A stretch of 64,000 bases of DNA from Chryseobacterium sp. ON_d1 (GCF_006829085.1 NZ_BJTC01000003.1:62001-126000); one strand, 5' to 3'; shown: positions 27,241-37,654, counted from the stretch's first letter. Numbers and translations: made by a program. Notes: generated from the letters alone by a model not told the origin.

Positions 27241-28422
27241 TTACTTTATCTGTTTTAATAATTCATCTGCCAATTGAGAATCTTTATTGGTCTGAACAGC
27301 CATATTTTTAGACATCTCAGCATAGCTTTTTGCGGTTTCTTTATTTCCGGTAAGGTAATAGAGTTTAGCAAGAATATAAGTGTTTTCAGAAGTTTCTCCC
27401 CTCATCACAGATTTTTCTGCCCATTCTGTTGCTTTTTTTAGTGAAGATGGTGTCTTCACATGATCTGCAAATATCCAGGCGGCTCTTAAAAGTTCATTAG
27501 GATCAAAGGCATCCGAGTTTTTATAATAGTCTAAAGCAGCTTTTTCATATTCAGGAAAATTGCTGTTTTGTTCATAATAGCTCAATTTTGTCTGATTAAG
27601 CTTCTTAACAGCGGCTTCTTTTCCTACTAATGGCTCAGCGTTTTTCATAAAATAATCATCGTTGATCTTTTTATTTTTATCATCGATAGACTGCTCCACT
27701 ATTTTTCCTAATTTTAACTGAGCATCAAACTCGCTGTATGTTTCTTCAGGAAGAAATTTAATGATTTCGGCTTTTCTGGATGCAAAGACAGGATAATTAG
27801 CATCTTCCGATGATTTTACAAAATAAAGAAGAAAGCCAATTTCATCCTTTGTGAGTTCTTCCGTTTTCTTTTTGTTCTGGAAATATCTTTCAGAAGCTTT
27901 TTTAGCGAAGTCATAATCTGAGTTGGCATTAAGTTTCATAATGTTAATCAGAAATTCCGGGTCTTTTTCACCACTTGCAAAACGATCTTTAAGAGACCCC
28001 TTTTTATTTCCAGGTGAATTGATATCCTGAGCCATTGCTACAAACAGACTTTCTTCCATGTATCCTGTATTTCTGGATACAAGCTCACCCTCACCGTTTA
28101 GGAATAGATAAGTAGGGTAGGAACGTACTCCGAATTTAGAAGCGATGTCTCTGCCTTCCCCTTTTTCCATGTCAAATCTTGCGTTAATGAAGTTGGTATT
28201 GTAATAATCACTGACCGATTTCTGAGTGAAAACATTTTTTTCCATCATTTTGCAGGGGCCACACCAGGAAGCATAGGCATCAATAAAAACCAGTTTTTTT
28301 TCTTTCTTGGCTTTTGCGATGATATCTTTGAATGGCAGCTCCTGAAACTGTATAGATTCCTGAGCAGACACAACGATGGCACAAAAAATAGATATCCCAG
28401 AGATGATCTTCTTCATTTTCAA
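27241..28422 (-). CDS. Secreted thioredoxin-family protein with helical C-terminal region
   Basis: The protein has 393 residues and a signal peptide ending VVSAQ. Residues about 27-150 form a thioredoxin domain with the active site WCGPC (Cys54 and Cys57), preceded by FIDAYAS. The remainder is helical with TPR-like character (AAWIFADHVKTPSSLKKATEWAEKSVM, YILAKLYYLTGNKETAKSYAEMS). It should handle thiol-disulfide exchange in the periplasm. It heads an operon with DUF3575 and a small membrane protein. The start may be Met1 or Met3. Confidence 0.88.
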   Translation of the reverse strand: MKMKKIISGISIFCAIVVSAQESIQFQELPFKDIIAKAKKEKKLVFIDAYASWCGPCKMMEKNVFTQKSVSDYYNTNFINARFDMEKGEGRDIASKFGVRSYPTYLFLNGEGELVSRNTGYMEESLFVAMAQDINSPGNKKGSLKDRFASGEKDPEFLINIMKLNANSDYDFAKKASERYFQNKKKTEELTKDEIGFLLYFVKSSEDANYPVFASRKAEIIKFLPEETYSEFDAQLKLGKIVEQSIDDKNKKINDDYFMKNAEPLVGKEAAVKKLNQTKLSYYEQNSNFPEYEKAALDYYKNSDAFDPNELLRAAWIFADHVKTPSSLKKATEWAEKSVMRGETSENTYILAKLYYLTGNKETAKSYAEMSKNMAVQTNKDSQLADELLKQIK

Positions 28423-28643
28423 ATAAGATTTGTAGGCGAAGATAATTAATTTTCAAAATATACCATGCTGAATCTGTCGTATGAATGATGATATTAACTA
28501 ATTTTATGACTTAAGACCATTGAACTAAAATTCAAAAAATAATTATTTTTATACTGCTTTAGAATTGAAATTTATTCTGTTCCCTGTTTTAGAAAAAAAT
28601 AAATCTAAATTTAATTCACTTTTCGGTCCTGAAATCTTTGTTA

Positions 28644-28651
28644 TATCTTTG
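28644..28651 (+). promoter_or_regulatory. Candidate -7 element (TATCTTTG) for the sensor kinase
   Basis: TATCTTTG lies 44 bases before the TTG start at 28696. No good TTG is found at the -33 distance, so strength is uncertain. Confidence 0.45.
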
Positions 28652-28695
28652 CAAACGAATAATTTATATGTTGAGGAACCTACAATTTTGAGAAT

Positions 28696-30279
28696 TTGAT
28701 TATTAATTTTAAGCACGCTTTATCCAAAAAGTCCATCTATATTACCGCTTTATCTGCCTGCCTGATTGCAGTGGCGGCATTTGCTGTTTTAAGTCTTCTG
28801 ATTACGGAAGACAGCCGTAAGAATACCGATGATTTTGCGAAGAAAACTTTCTTCAGGAAGTATGAATCGATAGAACATGAATTCAGAAATATTGAAGATT
28901 ATCAATATATCCTTCGTGCATTGATCCAGAAAGATGGGTTGAAAAACTATAAAGACTATTCTTTGGTTTTAAATGATTTGAATAAAAAAAGAAACCTGCT
29001 GCCATACAGCTGGTATTATTACGAGAATAAAACTTCAGGAAAAATAGAAAGTAATAATCCGTTATCCGTTATTTTTAAAAATACCGGGAATAAAGAAAAA
29101 TCTATTGTTCTCAAAAATAATGGTCCGGGGCATTTCAAAGATCTTTTGGTTACAAAAAAAGACAGTATGTTCTGGGTGAGCTATGATTCTTTAGAACTGC
29201 CTGATAAGAACAAACTGTATTATGGCTCTACCGTAAGCCTGGATGATCTCCATCAATATTTTATCAATGTTGATAAGAGCTCCAATACCTATGCCTTTGT
29301 CTTCACCAAAGAAGGAATCTGCATTACACATCCCGAAAAGAAATATATAGGAAAGAATATTTTTGACTTTACAGATATTAAGCCCGCCGATACATTGGCC
29401 AGTAAAACTGAAGCGGGATACACCAAAGGAACAGCTGTCTCGGAATATCTTGGCGTAGAGGTAACAAGGTTCATAAAACCATTAAAGACTGATAATTTTG
29501 ACGGATATACGGTTGTGAACCATGTCAATTTTATAATTGATGAAAATATCAGTAAGATAAAAACCTATACCGTTTATATTTTTCTGGCCGCATTATTCCT
29601 TATTGTAACAGTCTTTATTTTATTCCTGCGGGCAACCAACCTCGCGTATCAGGAAAAAGAAAAAATACAGTCTGAGAAAAACTTTCTTCTTATTGAGAAT
29701 GAAAAAATGCACAAAGCAGAAGTGATCAATCAGCTTCAGCAGCTTAAAAATAATATTAATCCGCACTTTCTTTTCAATTCACTGAACTCTCTTTATATGC
29801 TGATCGGAATCAATAAAGAGAATGCTCAGAAATTTACTATGAATCTTTCTAAGATTTATCGGTACCTGATAGTGCCTCCGAAAGAAAATATTGTTCCGGT
29901 TTCTCAGGAAATCAAATTTATACAACAGTATATGGAGCTTCTGAAAAGCAGGTTTGATGAAGAGATGAAATTTGAACTGATCATTAATGCTCCTGAAAGT
30001 CTGGAAAAAAGAATTCCTTATTTATCTCTTCAGATTGCCACAGAAAATGCAACCAAACATAATATAGCAACAATAGACCAACCTCTGGAAATTATCATTA
30101 TTGTTGACAAAGACGGGATTACAGTAAAGAACACCTGGCAGCCTAAAACAGAACCGGTGCAGGGTGAAAAGTTCGGAATTGATTATTTGAATCAAATTTA
30201 TGGATATTTTAAGAATAATCTTCTTCATATTTCTGTAGATGGTGAATATTTCATATGTTTTTTGCCTTTATTGAAGTGA
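28696..30279 (+). CDS. LytS/YehU-type sensor histidine kinase
   Basis: The 527-residue kinase has one N-terminal membrane helix (about 14-36), an extracytoplasmic sensor of about 245 residues of Cache type, a second helix (about 284-307), a coiled-coil linker, and a His_kinase domain with the phosphorylated histidine at His357 in NNINPHFLFNSLNSL. The ATP-binding domain shows the N-box IATENATKHNI. The frame has no ATG in the right place; TTG at 28696 is the only usable start. It leads a rightward cluster ending in a LytTR response regulator at 37734, its likely partner. Confidence 0.9.
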   Translation: MIINFKHALSKKSIYITALSACLIAVAAFAVLSLLITEDSRKNTDDFAKKTFFRKYESIEHEFRNIEDYQYILRALIQKDGLKNYKDYSLVLNDLNKKRNLLPYSWYYYENKTSGKIESNNPLSVIFKNTGNKEKSIVLKNNGPGHFKDLLVTKKDSMFWVSYDSLELPDKNKLYYGSTVSLDDLHQYFINVDKSSNTYAFVFTKEGICITHPEKKYIGKNIFDFTDIKPADTLASKTEAGYTKGTAVSEYLGVEVTRFIKPLKTDNFDGYTVVNHVNFIIDENISKIKTYTVYIFLAALFLIVTVFILFLRATNLAYQEKEKIQSEKNFLLIENEKMHKAEVINQLQQLKNNINPHFLFNSLNSLYMLIGINKENAQKFTMNLSKIYRYLIVPPKENIVPVSQEIKFIQQYMELLKSRFDEEMKFELIINAPESLEKRIPYLSLQIATENATKHNIATIDQPLEIIIIVDKDGITVKNTWQPKTEPVQGEKFGIDYLNQIYGYFKNNLLHISVDGEYFICFLPLLK

Positions 30280-30289
30280 AAATAAAAAT

Positions 30290-30322
30290 CCATTCACTCC
30301 CGAAAACTCACCATTCACTCCC
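30290..30322. promoter_or_regulatory. Candidate LytTR response-regulator binding site
   Basis: CCATTCACTCCC occurs twice without mismatch, at 30290-30301 and 30311-30322. The copies are 21 bp apart, start to start, which is the spacing of LytTR-family direct repeats such as those of AgrA and YehT. The pair ends 30 bp before a TAGCTTTG -7 element and 69 bp before the protease start codon. The LytTR regulator at 37734 is the obvious candidate to bind here; that is inference. Confidence 0.65.
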
Positions 30323-30352
30323 TAATATTATTTATATGATTCATGATACCTA

Positions 30353-30360
30353 TAGCTTTG
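30353..30360 (+). promoter_or_regulatory. Candidate -7 element (TAGCTTTG) for the protease-SusCD operon
   Basis: TAGCTTTG fits TAnnTTTG and lies 31 bases before the ATG at 30392. No TTG is present at the -33 position, which is typical of a promoter that depends on an activator. Confidence 0.5.
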
Positions 30361-30391
30361 CTGGCTGAAACTAAGATATTTACTATTTGGA

Positions 30392-32983
30392 ATGAATCGG
30401 ACTATTTTAATGAAGAATTACAGGCTTGCACTGTATCTTGGTCTTGCTATGGCCTCACCAATGGCCGTAGCACAGAAAAAAGATAAAGATACAGTAAAGG
30501 TCAACAAAGAAAAAACGGACAAAACAGAGACCTCTTCCTCAAAGAAAACAAAAAAGATTGAAGACCTGATCAAAAAAGGAACCTATAAAAAAGGGCTTTT
30601 TAATACGATTCAGGTAAAAACGGATATTTATTTTGAGATTCCTGATAGCTTGATGGGGCGTCAGTTTTTGGTGGTTAACAAACTCTCTCAGGTACCCATG
30701 CAGGTGAATGAGGCAGGTTTGAATAAAGGAATGAATTATGAAAATAAGGTCATCTCTTTCCACCGTGATCCTGTAGCTAAAAAAGTATGGGTGAAAACTG
30801 TGGTGCCTAAAGTGTCATCTCCGAAGAATGATGCCATTACAAAATCCGTAAAAGATAACTTTTCAGAATCTGTCATTGAAGTCTTTGATATTGAAGCACA
30901 AAATAATGATTCTACGGCTGTAGCTATTAAAGTGAACAAGGTTTTTGATGGGAACCAAAAGAGTTTTAATGATGTTCTGGCTAATGTAGGATTGGGAGGA
31001 TCTGTGAAATCAAGCCTTTCCTATATAGAAGGAGTGAAGACGTTTCCAAAGAACCTTGTGGTGAAATCTCAATTGTCTACTTCCGTCAATGAAGGTGGAG
31101 TAGACCTGCCGGTAACCTTGGGTGTTACGACGAATCTGGTACTTCTTTCTAAAATACCGATGAAACCAAGAGTAGCGGATTCAAGAGTAGGATTTTTCTC
31201 AGAAAAACACTGGTCGTTTAATGACAATCAGCAGAAAATGGATGAAAAATTCTTTATTACCAAATGGAATCTTGAGCCCAAAGACGAAGATAAAGAAAAA
31301 TATTTAAAAGGAGAGCTGGTAGAGCCTAAGAAACCGATTGTTTATTATATAGACCCGGCAACTCCTAAACAATGGCGTGAAAAAATCATTGCCGGAGTAC
31401 ATGACTGGCAGGCGGCGTTTGAGCAGGCAGGATTCAAAAATGCAGTGATTGCGAAAATGCCGGATGAAAAAGATGAAGATTTTGATATTGATGATGTAAG
31501 ATATTCTGTGATTACTTACGCCGCTTCGCCAAAGTCAAATGCAATGGGCCCCTCTGTAGTAGATCCGAGAAGTGGAGAAATTATCGAAGCAGATATCATC
31601 TGGTGGCATAATGTAATGACTTCTCTTCATGACTGGATGAGAATTCAGACAGGACCTATAGACCCGAAAGCCAGAGGAAATAAGTTCAGTGATGAACATA
31701 TGGGTGAAGCGATCCGTTTTGTTTCATCCCATGAAGTAGGACACACTTTCGGACTGAAGCACAATATGGGAGCTTCATTCGCTTTCCCTGTAGAGTCGCT
31801 TCGTTCTAAAGAATTTACAGACAAAATGGGAGGGACAGCTCCTTCTATTATGGATTATGCCCGTTACAATTATGTAGCACAGCCGGAAGATGGTGTTACA
31901 GCTATCACTCCAAAAATTGGTCTTTATGATAAATATGCCATAGAATGGGGGTACCGTTGGTATCCGGATGAATTTACAGAGAAAAAGGCGCTGAAAAACT
32001 TAATTGAAAAACATCAGGATGACCCGATGTATTTCTATGGAGAACAGCAGAGCTATCTGGAGACCATTGATCCGCGTTCGCAGTCTGAAGATTTGGGAGA
32101 TGATGCCATGAAAGCCAGCGAATATGGGATGAAAAACCTGAAAGTGGTCATCAATAACCTTTTGAAATGGACGTATGAAGATGGTAAAGATTATACGGAT
32201 ACCGGAAAGCTGTATCTGGGGGTAATCGGGCAGTGGGATCTGTATACAGGTCATGTAATGGCCAATGTGGGTGGAATTTATCTGAATAATACTGTTTTTG
32301 GGAACAAAAAGAAAGCTTACGAAGCAGTTCCTGCAGAAATTCAGAGAAGAGCGGTTGATTATCTTCTTAAAAACGCTATCAACCTTCCGGAGTGGCTATT
32401 CTTTAATCCAATTACAGAAAAAACGTATCCGGTAAAAGATTCACCAATGGGACCATTCGAGCAGACGCCTTATACGCTGGCAAGAGGAATGCAGTATGCG
32501 AATATCTATTCCCTGTTTATGGATGACCGATTGCTGAGATTGCTTGAAAACGAGCTGAAGCATCAGGTTTCAGGATCTAAAGAAGAGATCTACACGGTAG
32601 AAAATTTATTTGATCAGGTAAGAACAGCCATTTTCAGTAAAAAAGGAAGTCTTACAATGCTTGAAAAGATGACTCAGAAAAATTATGTGGATGCCTTAAT
32701 TGTTTCGGTGAACAAATTATTTGAAAAAACAGCAGTGAAAGGATTAAAAGCAGATGATACCCTGAATATCCCGACCATCTGTAATTTTCATGAGGAAGAT
32801 CACGGTTTGAGGAATATCAATTACTCATCCATGAAGAGAGTGTCTGAAGTAACTACCTACAAAAGAGCGGAACTTCAGAAAGTTCTGGATTTACTGAACA
32901 GAACAAGGTACAGAGGTGATGATGCTTCAAGAGCACATTACACAGATTTAATCATTCGTATTCAGGAGGCTTTAAACAAATAA
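30392..32983 (+). CDS. Secreted zinc-dependent metalloprotease (metzincin type, DUF5117/DUF4953-like)
   Basis: The product has 863 residues. The zinc site HEVGHTFGLKH at residues 447-457 has the extended HExxHxxGxxH form of metzincins, and a downstream SIMDYARYN provides the Met-turn. The long N-terminal beta domain and the C-terminal helical domain match Bacteroidota proteases with DUF5117, DUF5118 and DUF4953 regions. A signal peptide ending MAVAQ is seen from either the ATG at 30392 or the one at 30410. It stands 6 bp ahead of the SusC gene, so its peptide products may be the transported ligand. A direct repeat with LytTR spacing lies upstream. Confidence 0.92.
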   Translation: MNRTILMKNYRLALYLGLAMASPMAVAQKKDKDTVKVNKEKTDKTETSSSKKTKKIEDLIKKGTYKKGLFNTIQVKTDIYFEIPDSLMGRQFLVVNKLSQVPMQVNEAGLNKGMNYENKVISFHRDPVAKKVWVKTVVPKVSSPKNDAITKSVKDNFSESVIEVFDIEAQNNDSTAVAIKVNKVFDGNQKSFNDVLANVGLGGSVKSSLSYIEGVKTFPKNLVVKSQLSTSVNEGGVDLPVTLGVTTNLVLLSKIPMKPRVADSRVGFFSEKHWSFNDNQQKMDEKFFITKWNLEPKDEDKEKYLKGELVEPKKPIVYYIDPATPKQWREKIIAGVHDWQAAFEQAGFKNAVIAKMPDEKDEDFDIDDVRYSVITYAASPKSNAMGPSVVDPRSGEIIEADIIWWHNVMTSLHDWMRIQTGPIDPKARGNKFSDEHMGEAIRFVSSHEVGHTFGLKHNMGASFAFPVESLRSKEFTDKMGGTAPSIMDYARYNYVAQPEDGVTAITPKIGLYDKYAIEWGYRWYPDEFTEKKALKNLIEKHQDDPMYFYGEQQSYLETIDPRSQSEDLGDDAMKASEYGMKNLKVVINNLLKWTYEDGKDYTDTGKLYLGVIGQWDLYTGHVMANVGGIYLNNTVFGNKKKAYEAVPAEIQRRAVDYLLKNAINLPEWLFFNPITEKTYPVKDSPMGPFEQTPYTLARGMQYANIYSLFMDDRLLRLLENELKHQVSGSKEEIYTVENLFDQVRTAIFSKKGSLTMLEKMTQKNYVDALIVSVNKLFEKTAVKGLKADDTLNIPTICNFHEEDHGLRNINYSSMKRVSEVTTYKRAELQKVLDLLNRTRYRGDDASRAHYTDLIIRIQEALNK

Positions 32984-32989
32984 ACGGCT

Positions 32990-35900
32990 ATGAAAAAAAC
33001 TCTAATACTTTTACCTCTTTTGGCTGCTAATATAGCAATGGCCCAGCAAAAGAAAACCATCACCGGAAAAATAGAAGACGGAAACACTTCTCAGATTATT
33101 AGCGGTGCATCTATAAAAATCGAGACCCAATCGGTCTCTACAAAAACAGAACTGGAAGGAATTATCGAAAGTGTATCAGTAGGTACGGTAACCGATAAGG
33201 ACGGAAAATTTATATTGGAAATTCCTGCTGATACAAAAACTGTATTGGTAAGTTACCCCGGTTATGAATCCAGGGTCATTCAGCTAAATGAAGGACAAAC
33301 GAATTATACCATCAGACTGACTTCTGAAGTTTCAGATAAAAATAAAATCCAGGAAGTAATTATCACCGGTTACCAGAAAATTGAAAAACGCAAGCAGACT
33401 TCAGCCGTTTCTACCGTGAAAATGGATAATATCAGCCAGGCTGGTGTGGCCAGTGTGGATCAGATGCTGGCAGGACAAATTGCCGGTGTGGCAGTAACTC
33501 CCGAAACCGGGGCTCCTGGTAGTCCTGCGAAGATCAGAATCAGGGGTACAGCTTCTCTTTCCGGACCTCAGGATCCGCTATGGGTAATCGACGGGCTTCC
33601 GTTGGAAGGAAATGATGTGCCTAACTTTACGGATAAAGACAATATTGACCAGCTTCAGAACTTCTCTATCGCAGGTTTGAACCCTAATGATATTGAAGAT
33701 ATCACCATCCTTAAAGATGCGGCTGCAACGGCAATTTACGGAGCAAGAGCTGCAAACGGGGTAATCTCCATCACAACAAAAAAAGGGAAAAAAGGAAGTT
33801 TAAAATTGAATTTCTCTGCAGATACTTTCATTACAGCACGCCCTGATTTTGATAAACTGAACCTTTTAAATGCCTCTGAAAAAGTAGACCTGGAACTGAT
33901 GCTTGCCAAGCGTGCAGATCTTACTTACCGTGCAGATAAGGGAGAAGTGATGAGAATTCTGACTCAGAATAATCAGCTTGATGCTTTCAGAAACGGAGGT
34001 TTTGACGCATTGAACTCTTTGACCCGGCAGCAGATCAACGGGTTAAGAAACAATAATACAGACTGGGGCAAACTACTGTACAGAAATGCTATCAACAAAC
34101 AATATGGGTTAAGTGTTTCCGGAGGGAGTGACCGTGCTGATTACTATTTTTCCCTGGGATATTACGATGAAGAAGGAACAACTATCGGAACAGGTTTTAA
34201 ACGTTATAACCTGACTCTAAAAAACAACTATAAATTAAGCGATAAGTTAAATGCAGGAATTTCTATTTTCGGAACGCAGAGTGAACGTACATCTTTTGTA
34301 ACGGATGCCGACGCTTCAATCAACCCTGTTAATTATTCAAGAAACGCCAATCCATACCTGAAACCATTCAATGCAGACGGAAGTTACAATTATGATAGAG
34401 ATATGGATGGTTTTGAAGACCGTTATATTCCTTTCAACTTCCTTGAAGAAAGAGAAAATACCAATTATTCGCTGAAGAATAACTCTTTAAAAGCTATTTT
34501 AGATTTAGAATATAAAGCTTCAAAAAGTTTAAGATTTACCTCTCAGTTAGGGATCCAGTACGATGCAAACAAAACGGAGAAATTTGCAGCGGAGAATACT
34601 TACTTCACCAGAAAAATGAAAGAAAATACCCGTTACTATAAAGATGGTAAATACAACTACTTTCTGCCGGCTGGTGCGGTAAAACAAAACTGGGATAATG
34701 ATTTCTTTCAGTACAACTGGAAATTACAGGCGGCATACAGCACAAAGATCAATTCAAAACATGAAATTGATTTAATGGCTGGAACGGAAATCCGTAAAAC
34801 AGAAGACAATACAACCATTACAAGAGCTTTCGGATATGATCCGACAACAAGAAGAGCTACAGCAATTGTTTTCCCGAATTCAAGTTTTGCAGCAGATAAA
34901 AGATATGAAACCTACCGTGAGGCAGCACCTATAGAGAATGCTTATGCTTCTATGTTTGCTACAGCATCTTATACTTATGATCAGAAATATACATTCTTTG
35001 GAAGTGTGAGGTATGATGGAACAAACCTGTTTGGGGTGAATAAAAAATATAAATACCTTCCGATATGGGCTATTTCCGGTTCATGGCTGGTAACGAGAGA
35101 GGACTTTATGAAAAATATCTCTGCAGTATCCAACCTTAGGTTGAGAGCATCTTATGGTCTACAGGGAAATATTGACAGAAATACCTCACCATTCTTTATC
35201 GGTGAATATAATGATGCCACAATTCTTCCGGGAGGAAAAGAATCCATTATCAATGTTCTCAGCCCGCCGAATGATAAGCTTAGATGGGAAAAAACTACAA
35301 ATACCAACTTGGGACTTGATCTGGGAATGTTCAAAAACCGTGTAAGCCTTACCGCTGATGTATACAGCAGAAAAGGTACGGATATGATCAGTATGAAGGA
35401 AACTCCGCTTGAAACCGGATTTGAATACACGATGATGAACTGGGGAAGTTTGACCAATAAAGGTTTTGAATTGGCATTATCTACCAGAAACATCGATCAT
35501 GAAAATTTCAAATGGACGACTACCATCAACTTTGCTCATAACAAGAGTCGGGTACTGAGTGAGCAGCCACGCGATAATTCATTGCTTCCTTCCAGAGAAG
35601 GCCTTCCTGTGAATGCTGTTTTTGCTTTGAAAACTGCAGGAATGGACGAGCATGGAAACCCATTGTTCTGGAAAGGAGATCAGAAAATTTCAGCAGCAGA
35701 GTTTTTTAAATTATACGATGTATATGCAGACTTCCTGCCAGGGCAGCTGGTGGATACAAAACTTTCAAACGCTGAACTGAGGAGCCTGTTCACATACGTA
35801 GGAGACAGGGATCCGAAATTTACAGGAGGGATTATCAATACATTTAAGGTACGCAATTTCGACCTGACGGTCTCTGCAACATTCAACCTGAAGCAGACGG

Positions 35901-36322
35901 TAATGAGAACTCCTTCTTACCGCGGTATGGAGTTCGACAGAGGAAGAAATTATACAAGAGATATCTATGAAGCAGGAGGTTCACTGCCAGGGATTACAAG
36001 TCCTGATATGGATGCTAATCCTGACGGATGGATGGCTAATAAATGGTTTGCCGGTAACCGTTCAAATGCATACAGTTTATTGGATGTTTGGGCGAAAGAG
36101 ATCAGTTATGTAAGAATCAGCAGCATCCGTTTAGGATATACATTGCCAAAAGAATTTACAAATCCTATGGGAATTTCCAGTCTGAGGCTGAGTGTTGAAG
36201 GACGTAATCTTTTTGTATTCAGTAATGGATATAAAGGATATTTTGATCCTGAAACGTATGGTAATATTTATGCACAGCCTATCACCAAGTCGGTGACCGT
36301 AGGATTTAATGTTTCTTTTTAA
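32990..36322 (+). CDS. SusC/RagA family TonB-dependent outer membrane transporter
   Basis: The protein has 1110 residues. A signal peptide (ending NIAMAQ) is followed by a carboxypeptidase-regulatory-like domain (about 24-112). That domain has an insertion of about 20 residues between GASIKIE and VTDKDGKFILEIP. Next come the TonB-box region EVIITGYQ, the plug (VDQMLAGQIAGV, IRIRGTASL, IEDITILKDAAATAIYGARAANGVI) and the barrel ending TVGFNVSF. It is flanked tightly by the protease (6 bp) and SusD (12 bp), so the three are one operon. Uptake of peptides or protein fragments is the likeliest role. Confidence 0.95.
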   Translation: MKKTLILLPLLAANIAMAQQKKTITGKIEDGNTSQIISGASIKIETQSVSTKTELEGIIESVSVGTVTDKDGKFILEIPADTKTVLVSYPGYESRVIQLNEGQTNYTIRLTSEVSDKNKIQEVIITGYQKIEKRKQTSAVSTVKMDNISQAGVASVDQMLAGQIAGVAVTPETGAPGSPAKIRIRGTASLSGPQDPLWVIDGLPLEGNDVPNFTDKDNIDQLQNFSIAGLNPNDIEDITILKDAAATAIYGARAANGVISITTKKGKKGSLKLNFSADTFITARPDFDKLNLLNASEKVDLELMLAKRADLTYRADKGEVMRILTQNNQLDAFRNGGFDALNSLTRQQINGLRNNNTDWGKLLYRNAINKQYGLSVSGGSDRADYYFSLGYYDEEGTTIGTGFKRYNLTLKNNYKLSDKLNAGISIFGTQSERTSFVTDADASINPVNYSRNANPYLKPFNADGSYNYDRDMDGFEDRYIPFNFLEERENTNYSLKNNSLKAILDLEYKASKSLRFTSQLGIQYDANKTEKFAAENTYFTRKMKENTRYYKDGKYNYFLPAGAVKQNWDNDFFQYNWKLQAAYSTKINSKHEIDLMAGTEIRKTEDNTTITRAFGYDPTTRRATAIVFPNSSFAADKRYETYREAAPIENAYASMFATASYTYDQKYTFFGSVRYDGTNLFGVNKKYKYLPIWAISGSWLVTREDFMKNISAVSNLRLRASYGLQGNIDRNTSPFFIGEYNDATILPGGKESIINVLSPPNDKLRWEKTTNTNLGLDLGMFKNRVSLTADVYSRKGTDMISMKETPLETGFEYTMMNWGSLTNKGFELALSTRNIDHENFKWTTTINFAHNKSRVLSEQPRDNSLLPSREGLPVNAVFALKTAGMDEHGNPLFWKGDQKISAAEFFKLYDVYADFLPGQLVDTKLSNAELRSLFTYVGDRDPKFTGGIINTFKVRNFDLTVSATFNLKQTVMRTPSYRGMEFDRGRNYTRDIYEAGGSLPGITSPDMDANPDGWMANKWFAGNRSNAYSLLDVWAKEISYVRISSIRLGYTLPKEFTNPMGISSLRLSVEGRNLFVFSNGYKGYFDPETYGNIYAQPITKSVTVGFNVSF

Positions 36323-36334
36323 AACTTCATAAAA

Positions 36335-37654
36335 ATGAGAAAAATTACAACAATCATAGCACTAGCAGCAATCAGCCTAATCAATATCGGATGTGACAGG
36401 TTTTTAGATATTCAGCCTGAAGGAAAAATTATTCCTACAAACACTGAAGATTATCGGAAAGTTCTTACTTCTGCTTATTCAAAATATCCTGTTCACAAAT
36501 CTCTGGTAGCGCTTCGTACCGATGAGGTGAATATTGATGATAATTCTGCGGATTTTATCTCCTACCGTGAAATTGCCATGTGGAAAGATTCCAATAATGA
36601 TCCAGCCTCTACAGAATTTCCATGGGTAAGCTTTTATTCAGTGAACTTCTATCTGAATCAGATTATCAATGAAGGAAGCAAGACTATGCAGGATTCACCT
36701 GAGAAAAACCAGATTTTAGCAGAGGCTTATGCGCTTCGTGCCTATCTGTATTTTGATATGGTGAATTTATACGGAAAACCGTACAACAATGCTACCGCTG
36801 CTACCGACAGAGGAGTGCCGATCAGCCTGGAAATTGATCTTGAGCAGGTACTGAAGCCATCTTCTGTACAGGAAGTCTACAACCAGGTTCACGCAGACCT
36901 TAAAAGATCAGAAGACCTGATGGTAGAGCAAAAGCAGGCAGTGGGAGTGAACTACAGATTTTCAAAAACGGCATTGCTGGCCTTTGAGGCAAGAGCGGCA
37001 CTGTATGAAGGAGATTGGAATAAAGCTGTAAACTATGCAGATCAGGTGCTGGCAGTGAAAGCAGATCTTGTTAATTTGAATACTGTAAATACACCCCCTA
37101 ACCATTATGCTTCCCCGGAATCTATTCTGGCTTTGGATAATACATGGGATAATTCGATAAAGAATTTATCTTTTGCATCTCCGGAGCTGATTTCTTCATA
37201 CAATACTACGACTGATAAAAGACTTGGCATGTATTTTGAAAAAAATGGAAGTAAGTATAAAGTGATCAAAGGAGGTAGCTTAGAATTCAAAGTGTCTTTC
37301 AGAACAGCAGAACAGTATTTTATAAAATCTGAAGCATTGTTAAAGTTGAATAAACTTGCTGAAGCGAAGGAAACACTTCTGAAAGTATTAAAAAACAGAT
37401 ACACTCCGGACGGATATACTTCAGTACAAAATACAGTGTCTTCAATGGATTCTACAGCATTTATGAATTTTATCCTTGATGAAAGATTCAGAGAATTTGC
37501 TTTGGAGGGGCAAAGGTGGTTCGACCTGAGAAGAGCCAATCAGAAAAAAATAAGCCACACCATCAGTGGTAAAGAGTATATTCTTCAGCAGAATGATCCG
37601 CGATATACCATTGAGTATCCAATGAGTGCAAAGAAGAATAATCCTAATTTATAG
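36335..37654 (+). CDS. RagB/SusD family surface lipoprotein
   Basis: The 439-residue product has a lipobox signal ending LINIGC, then DRFLDIQPEGKI, a common SusD opening. The helical core shows ILAEAYALRAYLYFDMVNLYGKPY and the C-terminal FMNFILDERFREFALEGQRWFDLRR signature. It is the surface partner of the SusC transporter 12 bp upstream. It would capture the peptides or other ligands made available by the linked metalloprotease. A terminator follows that overlaps the promoter of the LytTR gene. Confidence 0.95.
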   Translation: MRKITTIIALAAISLINIGCDRFLDIQPEGKIIPTNTEDYRKVLTSAYSKYPVHKSLVALRTDEVNIDDNSADFISYREIAMWKDSNNDPASTEFPWVSFYSVNFYLNQIINEGSKTMQDSPEKNQILAEAYALRAYLYFDMVNLYGKPYNNATAATDRGVPISLEIDLEQVLKPSSVQEVYNQVHADLKRSEDLMVEQKQAVGVNYRFSKTALLAFEARAALYEGDWNKAVNYADQVLAVKADLVNLNTVNTPPNHYASPESILALDNTWDNSIKNLSFASPELISSYNTTTDKRLGMYFEKNGSKYKVIKGGSLEFKVSFRTAEQYFIKSEALLKLNKLAEAKETLLKVLKNRYTPDGYTSVQNTVSSMDSTAFMNFILDERFREFALEGQRWFDLRRANQKKISHTISGKEYILQQNDPRYTIEYPMSAKKNNPNL

